Source: Candidatus Zipacnadia bacterium (GTDB lineage: Bacteria; Armatimonadota; Zipacnadia; Zipacnadales; UBA5352). Taken from it: DNA of 33,516 nucleotides. Position 1 is the stretch's first letter; every line of letters begins with the position of its first letter. The translations under genes were made by a program, and so were the position numbers. The notes under the pieces were generated by a model, which worked only from the letters and a program-made list of their open reading frames with translations, had not been told where the DNA came from and searched no databases. The DNA is taken from the NCBI GenBank assembly GCA_029820295.1, contig JALGVA010000044.1, positions 1 through 33,516 on the forward strand, written 5' to 3'. Shown piece by piece: positions 8,455 to 16,126 of this stretch.

Positions 8455-8915
8455 AGGAGCGCTCAGAGCGGGAGCTGGAGGCGTGGGTGATCGCGGCGGT
8501 CGGGGCGAGGACGACGCGGCGCTTCGAGGCGCCGGTGGAGGTCGGGGAGGATGGCGCGCATCCCTGGGTGCTGGTGCGGCCCCTGAGCGCACGCGAAGCG
8601 CTGCAGCGAGAGGCGCTGGGGGTGCGGGAGGAGCTGGAGATCGGGGCGGACGGCGGGGTGCGTTCGATCGGCAGAAGCTACGACCTGGAGGCGATGGTGG
8701 CGTTCGACCTCGAGCGGTGCGTAATCGATTGCCGGCTGCCGATGGTGCGGGACGACGGCAGTGTCGAGTGGGCGGGCGAGGGCGAGATCGATGCGCAGGC
8801 GCTGCTCGACCGGGCGCCGGCGGGGCTGATGGGCTGGCTGATGGAGTGCGTGGATGCGGTGAACATGCGTCGGCCGGAGGATGCGGAGGTGCTGGCGGCG
8901 GCAAAAAAAGCCTGA
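8451..8915 (+). CDS. Tail assembly chaperone, short form (gpG-like)
   Basis: This 154-residue acidic, helical protein starts at GTG 8451, overlapping the previous stop by three bases. It follows the tail tube gene and ends at LAAAKKA-stop. The stop codon comes three bases after a run of seven A. The zero-frame codons GCA AAA AAA place the run exactly as an X XXY YYZ slippery heptamer. The -1 frame is open without interruption to 9229. In λ-like siphophages the gene at this place makes a G protein and a longer frameshifted G-T protein, which chaperone the tape measure and recruit tube subunits. I assign the role from this gene order and the frameshift signal; sequence similarity alone would not be enough. 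Confidence 0.7.
   Translation: MKERSERELEAWVIAAVGARTTRRFEAPVEVGEDGAHPWVLVRPLSAREALQREALGVREELEIGADGGVRSIGRSYDLEAMVAFDLERCVIDCRLPMVRDDGSVEWAGEGEIDAQALLDRAPAGLMGWLMECVDAVNMRRPEDAEVLAAAKKA
8903..8909 (+). promoter_or_regulatory. Programmed -1 ribosomal frameshift slippery heptamer A AAA AAA
   Basis: Seven A residues fall in the zero frame as gcA-AAA-AAA, five codons from the end of the short chaperone counting the stop. Tandem -1 slippage moves the ribosome onto AGC CTG ACG and leads into the open frame ending at 9229. GGAGG motifs at 8876-8880 and 8885-8889 lie upstream in the place where an internal Shine-Dalgarno element stimulates E. coli dnaX frameshifting. A GC-rich stretch (8917-8932, GGCC...GGCC) just downstream could fold. 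A-runs this long are very rare in this GC-rich window. Confidence 0.7.
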
Positions 8916-9229
8916 CGGCCGCCGCGCACGGCCACAGTCCCCTGCCGGAAGAGGCGTGTGAAGCGGGGACGTTGCGCGAAGGCCGGGACTTCGCGACGCC
9001 GGAGGAGCTGCTGGTGCGAGCGGGCCCGGAGCGGGTGCGGGTGGTCCTGCGGGGAGCGGGGGAGCGGCTGGCGCGAGCGGTCGGTCGGGAGATGGACTGG
9101 CTGAGCAGGTGCGGGTCGCTGCCGGGCGGGCTGGCATGGGATGACCAGCCCGCCTGGCGCGTACGGCTGTGGGAGTACTGCCTGGCGGAGCGCGAGCGCG
9201 TGTGGGCGCTGGCGGCCGGGATGGCGTGA
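8909..9229 (+). CDS. Frameshift extension of the tail assembly chaperone (T part of G-T)
   Basis: This is the -1 frame continuation of the chaperone reading frame. It adds 106 residues to the 153 read before the shift, giving a fusion of about 259 residues. The extension is helical and acidic at first (EEACEAGTLREGRDFATPEE) and then carries tryptophan-rich helices (MDWLSRCGSLPGGLAWDDQP, WEYCLAERERVWAL). It resembles a real protein rather than a shadow frame. No ATG opens it near 8915. A GTG at 9014 with GGAGGAG six bases before it could make a separate 71-residue product, and this is the main alternative to frameshifting. Confidence 0.6.
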   Translation, partial: SLTAAAHGHSPLPEEACEAGTLREGRDFATPEELLVRAGPERVRVVLRGAGERLARAVGREMDWLSRCGSLPGGLAWDDQPAWRVRLWEYCLAERERVWALAAGMA

Positions 9230-9246
9230 GGCCGAGGTGATGGCGC

Positions 9247-9771
9247 ATGGCGGATGCCGGAGGATGGGCGAGACGGGTGCTGGCCGGGCGGCCGGGCTGG
9301 ATGGCGCACGTGATCGCGGGCGAGGAGACAGTGCGCGTGGGAGGCGGGGCGGCGCGAGTCGCCGGGTGGCGAGCGGGGGTGACGCAGGTGGATGAGCGGG
9401 GGGCGGAGGGCGCTGAGAGCGTGGGCGAGTCCGGGATCAGCGCGACGATGGGCGTAGGCGAGGCGCCTGCACGAAGTGCGCGGGTGGCGGGCCGCGTGTC
9501 GGAGGAAGGTGCTGCGAGGGCGCGAGTCGCCGGAGAGGCGCCGGGCAGGTGGGCTGAGCGGACGGGGCGCGTGATGGCGCTCGGCGCAGAAGCGACGGGC
9601 GCGGGGACGAGCAGGCCGAGCAGGACCGGCAGGGCGGTGAACTCGCGGATTGTGGGCAGCGCCGAGACAACGGAGCAGGGCAACTCGCAGAGAGAGCAAG
9701 GCATGGCATTCAGGACGGAGCGGGAGCGGGCGCGGGAGGAGCGGAGGATGCGGGTGGCGATGAGCCGGTAG
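9247..9771 (+). CDS. Hypothetical low-complexity protein in the tape-measure position
   Basis: I do not recognise this 174-residue protein. It is dominated by A, G, R, E and V, with recurring short motifs (RVAG, GEAP, GAEG). It ends in a charged helix (RTERERAREERRMRVAM) and has no hydrophobic segment. It directly follows the tail assembly chaperone, where tailed phages carry the tape measure gene. Tape measure proteins are usually many hundreds of residues long with long helices and transmembrane stretches. The start at ATG 9247 has GAGGTG about ten bases before it. It may be a very short tape measure, a degraded remnant, or an unrelated structural protein. Its composition resembles the local repeats, so coding status is moderately certain only. 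Confidence 0.45.
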   Translation: MADAGGWARRVLAGRPGWMAHVIAGEETVRVGGGAARVAGWRAGVTQVDERGAEGAESVGESGISATMGVGEAPARSARVAGRVSEEGAARARVAGEAPGRWAERTGRVMALGAEATGAGTSRPSRTGRAVNSRIVGSAETTEQGNSQREQGMAFRTERERAREERRMRVAMSR

Positions 9772-9961
9772 GCGGCAGTGGCGGGCCTCTCCCTGAGACC
9801 GCTACGCGGTCTCTTCCCTCTCCGTTCCGGAGGGGGCAACGGCGCACGGGCGGGGACGCCCGTGCCGCGGACGGCAACGGCGACGGCAGGCGGGGCACGG
9901 GTCTGCGCCCCACAGACGGCAGCGGCGGCGGTGCCAGACATGAGAGAGAGTGAGGCACAGG
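9772..9961. repeat. Intergenic repeat tract with two hairpins
   Basis: This gap holds an 8-bp stem (9795-9802/9806-9813) whose core GACCGC-TAC-GCGGTC matches the inner hairpin at 98-113. It also has a perfect 9-bp stem with loop GGGA (9844-9865) belonging to the 31-bp hairpin family, followed by ACGGCAACGGCGACGGC. A further GGGGC/GCCCC pairing lies near 9892-9911. Confidence 0.65.
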
Positions 9962-12900
9962 ATGTCACTGGTGAATCCGGGGCTCGCGGACAGGCTGATT
10001 GGCTGCGTGATCGAGATCCAGGGGCGGGAGGGGGTGGCTGACGACGACACCGTGGCGGGGCGGGCGCTTAAGGCCATCGTGTGCAGGCGGATCATTCTGC
10101 TGGCTGAGTACCTCGACCGAGGTGACGGGACGAACGCGCTGGACTATGACGACGAGCAGCGCACGGCGGCGGAGAGCTTCTACAAGCAGCAGACGGTCGG
10201 GCTGATCGCATGGCTGCTGGGGCGGCTGCATACGGAGCCGGTGCGGACCTGGGCCGAGGTGGATGAGCTGGAGGAGATCCTGGCCGACCTGATGACCGGC
10301 GAGGACACCCAGTGGCGGCGGGAGATCGTGGCGCTGGGCAGCAGGCGGGGCGTGACGGTCGACCGGATGCAGACGATCGCCGGGACGGTGGCGTTCGATA
10401 CGCCGGGCGGGACGATCACGGTGCACGTCTACGAAGCGCGCGACCCGGATGTAGCGCTCAACGGCGTCGATGTGTACCTGCTTGAGGAGCTGGCCGGGGA
10501 AGGTGAGGAGGAGCCGAGCGGGCGCTACGCGGTGATGGTGGACGACCCGTGGTGGGGGCGACGGATCCAGCCGGCGGCGTTCGTGGAGGCACCGCTGACG
10601 CAGCACGTGACGATGGGCTACCGACTCAAGGGCGTGATTCGGGAGGACGGCGAAGCGGTCGAGGGCGCGAAGGTGAGCCTGGAGCTGACGCTGGACAGCG
10701 TCGAGGATGGGCGCGTGGTGTGCTGGGACAGCCTGGAGTTCAACGGGCTCGTGTGGGACGCGCAGCTTGGGACCTGGGTTGAAGGCGCGAATGTCTACGC
10801 GCCGATCATGACCGACGAGGACGGGCGCTGGGAGACGATCGTGCCCAGGGGTGATGGGGCGCTCTACCAGCGTGAATGGGACCTGCGCGACGACAGCGCA
10901 GAGACGGCGGCGCAGGGTCTCACGCGCTGCCTGACGAGCGTGAGCTGCGCGTACCTGGGGCGGAAGGTGCCGGTGGTCGAGGGCGAGGAGGCAGTGATCG
11001 ATATCCTCAGTGGACGGCTGGAGATCAGCGGCGACGAGGGGATCGTGCTGCGGGTGGGGACGCTGGATGACCCGGGTGAGGAGCACACAATCCCGGGGGG
11101 CGGGACGGTGACGCTGACCGGGCTGCCGGAGGCGGAGCACGCGATCGTGGCGTACCGGCTGACGTCCTGGGACACGTGGGATCAGAGCTACGGCTGCGCG
11201 CGGGTGACCGCCGATGTGCGGCGAGGCGAGACCACGAGCGTGACGCTGCCGGCCATGGCGCACTACACCGACCCGGATGTGATCTGCGGGCGAGTGTACG
11301 AGCGGGCGGGGGTGCCGGCGGTCGGGATCGCCATCGTGGTGATCGATACCGAGGAGTGCGAGGTTGTGGGGACGATCGCGACGACGGACGGCGACGGGTA
11401 CTGGGAGGCGGAGATTCCGCCTGAGGGACTGGGCGGGCAGCCGGCGATCCACGACGGGAGGTGGGGCTCCGTGCCGGTGCTGGGTGTGCCCTACTCGGAC
11501 GTGGTGCTGGGGGCGCGGGCCTATGCGGCCGCCGACGAGCAGTACAAGCCGGAAGCCTGGCGGCGGCCGCTGCGGGGGCACAAGAACTTCCAGTACTGCC
11601 CGGGCAGCGTCGTGATCCGGGACGCCGACAGCGAGGAGGAGTTCGGCACCGAGGAGACGGCGTACGGCGGGTGGCTGACCACGGCGACGCTGCCGAAGTT
11701 CAAGCACGTGGCGGACATCGAAGAGCTGGTGTTCGGGGGGGCGCAGCCGCACCTCTATGATGTGGTGGTGGACGGGGAGGTCAAGGTTGCGGGCTTCGAG
11801 CTGCGCGGGCAGCCGTTCGATGACACGGGCAGCGGCGCGGGGGAGTACCGCGCCGCGGGGTACTACCCGGAACAGAAGCTGTTGATGGGGGGGAAGATCC
11901 ACGGGAACGTGCTGGTGGGCTCGGACGAGCGCGTGACCGAGGACCTGCCGGAGGCGGCGCGGGTAGGGCTGGAGTTCGGGGAGCACGCGGCGTTCTTCGA
12001 GGCGCGGGCGCTGGGAAAGGGCCAGGCGCGGGCAGGCGTGGCGGACCTGGTGTGCCCCTACTGTGGCGGGCCAGCGCAGCGCGGGCCGAGCGGGGCGTAC
12101 CTGCGCGGGTTCTGCATGCAGTGCGCGGACGCGTTCGGGCGCGGCGATGCGATGGACTGCCGGGGGTACTTCGAGACGCCGACGCTGGTGGCATCGGGCG
12201 ACGCGGGCTACGCGATGCGGATGGTGCGGCGGTCGGCGCGTGAGGGGAGCTGGTCGCGGCGGATCGCATATCACTGGCGACCGGACCTCTACGATGAGAG
12301 CGAAGACTTCCTGACGCAGAGCGGGCCGGGGCAGCCGACGAACGCGCCGCGGTGGGTGGCGAAGCACGTGGATGAGGTGGGGGATGGCAAGGGCTTCGGG
12401 GGCTTCGACGGGGACCTCCAGGAGCCGTACGTCGAGGGGCATGAGGTCAGCTACTTCGAGGCGCTGGAGGAGATCGATCGGGAGCTGGGGGTGACGGCGC
12501 TGAAGCTCGTGTTCCCGTACGGGCATGTGGCGCCGCTGACCTACGTGGTGGAGATCGACTGCGTACGCGTGGACGACGAGATCGAGACGCGGACGGTCAC
12601 GATCCCGGCCGGAACCGCGGGGCCGGATGCGAACGACGAGTTCGGGGACGTGATCCGGCTGGTGGAGCGAGAGAAGCTGTTGGCCGAGAACGCAGGCAGC
12701 CCGTATCGAGAGGTCGGGCTGTACACGGGCGTCGCCGATGTGCGGCTGGTGGAGCCTGCGAGCGCGCCGGGGTGCAGGTTCACGATCGTGAACGATGTGC
12801 CGTGGCTGGCGTCGGCGGAGGGCGTGCCGGTGGAGGCCGAGGCGGCGACGCCGGTGGTGCTGCAGATGGCGCGGGCGTGGGGGAGCCCGCACCTGCTGGA

Positions 12901-13144
12901 CGATGCGGTGGGGCAGGTGTTCCTGTTCTACGTGGAGGGCGGCGACGTTCAGATGCGGCGGCGCAGTGGGCTGCCCGGGGAGTGGAGGGCGGCGCGGGCG
13001 GTGACGGACACCGGCGATCTGGACGAGCCGTGGGCCGGCAAGGACGACCGGGGGGAGCTGGTGGTGGTGTGCAGCCGCGCCGATGGGCGGCTGGCGGTGC
13101 TGCGCTCGCGGGACGACGGCCGGACGTGGGAGGAGATGCGCTGA
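9962..13144 (+). CDS. Large mosaic phage structural protein: helical N-terminus, β-domains, zinc ribbon, Asp-box end
   Basis: This 1060-residue protein has a helical N-terminal part (residues 1-120, LADRLIGCVIEIQGREG, LIAWLLGRLHTEPV). Several transthyretin/carboxypeptidase-regulatory-like β-domains follow, recognisable by ITVHVYEARDP, IMTDEDGRWETIVPRG and TTDGDGYWEAEIPPEG. A CPYC...CMQC zinc-ribbon candidate sits at C698, C701, C718 and C721. The C-terminal 100 residues look like β-propeller blades ending in an Asp-box (SRDDGRTWEEM). The ATG at 9962 is chosen after GTGAGG; a GTG at 9950 would add four residues. The stop overlaps the next start (TGATG). The role is probably in the tail tip or fibre; it is not a tape measure because it is β-rich and lacks long helices. 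Confidence 0.6.
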   Translation: MSLVNPGLADRLIGCVIEIQGREGVADDDTVAGRALKAIVCRRIILLAEYLDRGDGTNALDYDDEQRTAAESFYKQQTVGLIAWLLGRLHTEPVRTWAEVDELEEILADLMTGEDTQWRREIVALGSRRGVTVDRMQTIAGTVAFDTPGGTITVHVYEARDPDVALNGVDVYLLEELAGEGEEEPSGRYAVMVDDPWWGRRIQPAAFVEAPLTQHVTMGYRLKGVIREDGEAVEGAKVSLELTLDSVEDGRVVCWDSLEFNGLVWDAQLGTWVEGANVYAPIMTDEDGRWETIVPRGDGALYQREWDLRDDSAETAAQGLTRCLTSVSCAYLGRKVPVVEGEEAVIDILSGRLEISGDEGIVLRVGTLDDPGEEHTIPGGGTVTLTGLPEAEHAIVAYRLTSWDTWDQSYGCARVTADVRRGETTSVTLPAMAHYTDPDVICGRVYERAGVPAVGIAIVVIDTEECEVVGTIATTDGDGYWEAEIPPEGLGGQPAIHDGRWGSVPVLGVPYSDVVLGARAYAAADEQYKPEAWRRPLRGHKNFQYCPGSVVIRDADSEEEFGTEETAYGGWLTTATLPKFKHVADIEELVFGGAQPHLYDVVVDGEVKVAGFELRGQPFDDTGSGAGEYRAAGYYPEQKLLMGGKIHGNVLVGSDERVTEDLPEAARVGLEFGEHAAFFEARALGKGQARAGVADLVCPYCGGPAQRGPSGAYLRGFCMQCADAFGRGDAMDCRGYFETPTLVASGDAGYAMRMVRRSAREGSWSRRIAYHWRPDLYDESEDFLTQSGPGQPTNAPRWVAKHVDEVGDGKGFGGFDGDLQEPYVEGHEVSYFEALEEIDRELGVTALKLVFPYGHVAPLTYVVEIDCVRVDDEIETRTVTIPAGTAGPDANDEFGDVIRLVEREKLLAENAGSPYREVGLYTGVADVRLVEPASAPGCRFTIVNDVPWLASAEGVPVEAEAATPVVLQMARAWGSPHLLDDAVGQVFLFYVEGGDVQMRRRSGLPGEWRAARAVTDTGDLDEPWAGKDDRGELVVVCSRADGRLAVLRSRDDGRTWEEMR

Positions 13145-13461
13145 TGGGGACGATCAGCGGACTGGCGCATGCGATGGCGTTCGAGTTCAACGGGCTGCTC
13201 TACGTGATTGGCTACCGGGCAGGCGGTCAGTACCTGCGGCGCAGCGCGGACGGCGGGCGGAGCTGGCTGCCGTTCAGCGATGAGAGCGAGGAAGCGCTGG
13301 TGGCACTGCCCTCGGACGAGCAGCGGGTGGCGTTCGTGAAGATGGCGAGTCAGGGGCGAGCGCTGGTGGTGGGGGTGCCGAACTTCCCGGAGATCGACGT
13401 CTACGTGTCGCGGGATGATGGCGAAACCTGGGAGCGGGAGGCGACAGCGAACGGCGACTGA
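13144..13461 (+). CDS. Asp-box (BNR-like) β-propeller fragment protein
   Basis: This 105-residue protein starts at ATG 13144, which overlaps the preceding TGA. It contains two Asp-box motifs, RSADGGRSWLPF and VSRDDGETWERE, of the S-x-D-x-G-x-T/S-W type found between strands of sialidase-like propeller blades. The previous protein ends in a third (SRDDGRTW) three codons before the overlap. The protein is too short for a whole propeller, so it probably completes a propeller together with the C-terminus of its neighbour. Alternatively a single ancestral gene was split by a frameshift. It is followed by an 82-bp repeat gap. Confidence 0.6.
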   Translation: MGTISGLAHAMAFEFNGLLYVIGYRAGGQYLRRSADGGRSWLPFSDESEEALVALPSDEQRVAFVKMASQGRALVVGVPNFPEIDVYVSRDDGETWEREATANGD

Positions 13462-13543
13462 CCACAGATCGCGGCAGACGACGGCAGCGACGGCAACGGC
13501 GGACACGGGAACCGGATGCAGGGATGGGTCGAGGGGTGAGAAG
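13462..13543. repeat. Short intergenic ACGGC repeat tract
   Basis: The 82-bp gap contains GACGGCAGCGACGGCAACGG, the same micro-repeat as in the other phage gaps. No strong hairpin was found. GAGGGGTGAG before ATG 13544 serves as ribosome site for the tail hub gene. Confidence 0.55.
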
Positions 13544-15847
13544 ATGGCGACGAGACTGGCGCCGGTCGCGGAGGTGGACCTGGTCGATGCGGGCCAGCGC
13601 TTCACGGTGAAGTACGACGGGTTCGCGCGGGCCGACCTGGTGGCCGATCTGCTGGCCAGCGGACGCGCGCGCAGCAACTACGTGGACTGGCAGGGCGGAC
13701 CGGTGGTGGGGGCGGGGGCGAGCCACAGCGCGGCGATGGTGGTGGCGCGGGGGGAGCTGAACGCGGTGATCACGCGACCGTTCCTCGACCACTCGCAGTC
13801 GATCGGGCTCGGGCATTTCGTCCCGGTCGCGGGGACGTGGCAGGAGCTGAAGGGCCTGGGGCTGCCGAACGAGGTGAAGCTCTACCAGTCGGACGGCTCG
13901 CCGAACAAGCTGACGGAGCTGGAAAGCCGCTTCGAACTGCCACATAACCCGGTCTTCTGCGTGTCACTGTACCGGGCGGAGCCGGCGTGGGATCACGACT
14001 GGGCGGCGATGCCCCCGCGCACGGAGATCCGCTTCGGGATCGCCGGGCGCGAGAACTGGGCGCTGGTGATGCCCTACGGCGGCAGCATGTTTCTGGCCTA
14101 CAACGGCGATGAGGGCTGGGAGCGGGTGTCCGAGACGGAGATGTCGGTGCTGGTGCCGACGCTCGAGGGCTTCGCATCAGGGCAGCGGCTGTTCCTGTGG
14201 GTGGCGTGCCTGCGCGATCGGATCGTGATGTCCACGGATGGCTTCGCGAGGGAGGTGTGGGTGTACGAGCAGCCGGGGCGGCCGCTGCGGATCCCGGGCG
14301 GGACACTGCGCCTGCGGCACGTGGGCGGGCAGTGGATGGTGTCGCTGCTGCCGATCACGATGGCGACGGCGGAGATTGACAGCGCGGCCATCGACTTCGG
14401 CTACGCGAGCGAAGACAGCCAGGGCGAGCTGCTGGTGCAGGCACAGCGGCGGCCGGTGGTGGACAATGACGGCGTGGTGCTGGCACAGGCGATGGTGACG
14501 GATACGACGGCGTCGCGCCCGGACCTGACGGTGACGCAGCGGGCGTGGCGGGCGACGATCGCGCCCTACGAGCACGTGCAGGAGGGGGTGGGCACCGATC
14601 CGGAGACGGGCGAGCCGGTGGACTTCCGCACGTGCGTGTCGCCGGAGCTGTACGCGGTGCAGATCGGCCAGTATGCGGAGGTGGGGGACAACGGGGAGCC
14701 GGCGGTGACGGAGATCGCGGCGGACGTGGTGGCGCTGGACGTGCACCGGTCACAGGAGGTGCAGACGGCGGCGTGCGAGATCGAGCTGGACAACCAGCTC
14801 GGGCAGTACGCCGACCTGGCGGAGCACCGACGCGTCGATGTGCGCGTGGGCTGGGAGACCGATCCGGGGCATACGTCGGTCTACGCGGTGCTGTCGGGCT
14901 ACCTGGTGGAACCGCCGCCGGCGGTCGAGCCGGGAGGGGAGACGGAGCTGACCGTGACGGTGCTGGATCCGGCGGTGCGGCTGCGGGACGAGAAGGCGGA
15001 CGGGCGCTGCCCGCGCTTTGACGGCTGGCCGGTGAAGGATGTGTTCGAGTGGGTACTTGATCGCTGCGGGCTGGCGCGGGTGGAGCAGGACCTGGAGGAC
15101 ACGGGGACGGTGCTGAGCGCCGGGCAGCCCGAGCGACCGCTGTGGCAGCCGGAGGCGGGACGCTCATGGCTGGAGTTCCTGGGGGAGGTCGCGCGCTTCG
15201 ACTACAACGCCGGGATGTTCTTCAACGAGACCGGGACCTTCGTGAAGGCGTGTCGGCACTGCCGCAGCAAGCGGACGGCAGAGGACGTCGCGCAGCACGA
15301 CGGCGGGGCGAACGGGGCCTGTCCGAGCGCGGTTGACTGGGAGCTGTATACGCGCGGGGAGGCGGCCGACGACCCGGATACGCCGGGCGAGGTGTTGCGG
15401 CTCGACCGCCCACGGCTGACGCTGTCGGCGCAGCAGTTCGCGAACTACGTGATGGTGGCGGGACTGGGCGGCGACGGGCAGCCGGTGGCGGCGGCGCTCT
15501 ACGATCCGGCATCGCTCTACGACCCGGCCAGCGACCGCTACGTGGGCTGGCGGAAGATGCACGTCGAGGCGCTGGAGGGCTACGCGTCCCAGGATGCGGT
15601 GAATCGCCTGTGCCAGGAGCTGTTCGCGGAACTGTCGCAGCGGCCCGAGCACATCCGCATCGTGACGCCGCTGCTGCCGGAGATGCGTATCGGCGATGTG
15701 GTGGCGGTCGCGGGCGGCGAGAGCGCGAGTGTGGAGGGGCAGAAGTACCGGGTGACGGAGGTGCGACATCGGCTCGACTGCCGGCGAGATGATGCGGGCG
15801 CGGCGGCGACGGTGATCGGCGCGCGATGGATCGGGACCACCGACTGA
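13544..15847 (+). CDS. Phage tail hub / baseplate protein
   Basis: This 767-residue protein has a β-rich N-terminal half with jelly-roll character (RIVMSTDGFAREVWVYEQPG, GGTLRLRHVGGQWMV). Its C-terminal half resembles tail hub proteins of the gp27/late-control D type. That half has AACEIELDNQLGQYADLA and VDVRVGWE near residues 407-440, then VYAVLSGYLVEPPPAVEPGG and VKDVFEWVLDRCGL. It continues through a second β-barrel with WLEFLGEVARFDYN and closes with RIGDVVAVAGGE. Such hubs form the ring at the tail tip. C570, C573 and C593 with H572 could form a metal site. ATG 13544 is preferred; the frame upstream to 13415 runs through repeat sequence and overlaps the Asp-box gene. Confidence 0.6.
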   Translation: MATRLAPVAEVDLVDAGQRFTVKYDGFARADLVADLLASGRARSNYVDWQGGPVVGAGASHSAAMVVARGELNAVITRPFLDHSQSIGLGHFVPVAGTWQELKGLGLPNEVKLYQSDGSPNKLTELESRFELPHNPVFCVSLYRAEPAWDHDWAAMPPRTEIRFGIAGRENWALVMPYGGSMFLAYNGDEGWERVSETEMSVLVPTLEGFASGQRLFLWVACLRDRIVMSTDGFAREVWVYEQPGRPLRIPGGTLRLRHVGGQWMVSLLPITMATAEIDSAAIDFGYASEDSQGELLVQAQRRPVVDNDGVVLAQAMVTDTTASRPDLTVTQRAWRATIAPYEHVQEGVGTDPETGEPVDFRTCVSPELYAVQIGQYAEVGDNGEPAVTEIAADVVALDVHRSQEVQTAACEIELDNQLGQYADLAEHRRVDVRVGWETDPGHTSVYAVLSGYLVEPPPAVEPGGETELTVTVLDPAVRLRDEKADGRCPRFDGWPVKDVFEWVLDRCGLARVEQDLEDTGTVLSAGQPERPLWQPEAGRSWLEFLGEVARFDYNAGMFFNETGTFVKACRHCRSKRTAEDVAQHDGGANGACPSAVDWELYTRGEAADDPDTPGEVLRLDRPRLTLSAQQFANYVMVAGLGGDGQPVAAALYDPASLYDPASDRYVGWRKMHVEALEGYASQDAVNRLCQELFAELSQRPEHIRIVTPLLPEMRIGDVVAVAGGESASVEGQKYRVTEVRHRLDCRRDDAGAAATVIGARWIGTTD

Positions 15848-15869
15848 CGGCGGACGCGGAGGTGGCGCG

Positions 15870-16085
15870 ATGGACGTGGGACTGATGCGCGAACTGGTCG
15901 AGCGGACGGTGCGGCCGGGGCAGCCGGGAGGCAGCGTGACGGTGCACCGGGCGCCCTCGGCGGGTACGCTGGCGCCGAGGGGACACGCGGGCGGCAACCG
16001 CTACGACTGGGCGAGCGAGCAGAACGTGACCTACGCGGTGTACGGGCGCGCCTGCTACGGCGCGGCGCGCTACGGCAGCACCTGA
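15870..16085 (+). CDS. Small hypothetical phage protein
   Basis: I do not recognise this 71-residue protein. It opens with a short helix (MDVGLMRELVERTV) and ends in a tyrosine- and glycine-rich stretch (YAVYGRACYGAARYGS). GGAGGTG lies eight bases before ATG 15870, a strong ribosome site supporting coding. It sits 22 bp after the tail hub and 41 bp before the next structural gene, so a small tail tip component is plausible. Confidence 0.5.
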   Translation: MDVGLMRELVERTVRPGQPGGSVTVHRAPSAGTLAPRGHAGGNRYDWASEQNVTYAVYGRACYGAARYGST

Positions 16086-16126
16086 GCGGGGCGACGGCAG
16101 GAGACTAAGGTGAGGGGAGATCGAGC

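Noticed and set aside
8065-9968. Two overlapping minus-strand frames of 500-540 codons
   Set aside because: They run through repeat gaps and the chaperone genes and are Pro/Ala/Arg-rich shadows.
9965-12892. 975-codon open frame on the minus strand opposite the mosaic structural gene
   Set aside because: Its translation is dominated by Arg, His and Pro, as expected of an antisense frame in GC-rich DNA; the + strand frame has domains and coupled neighbours.
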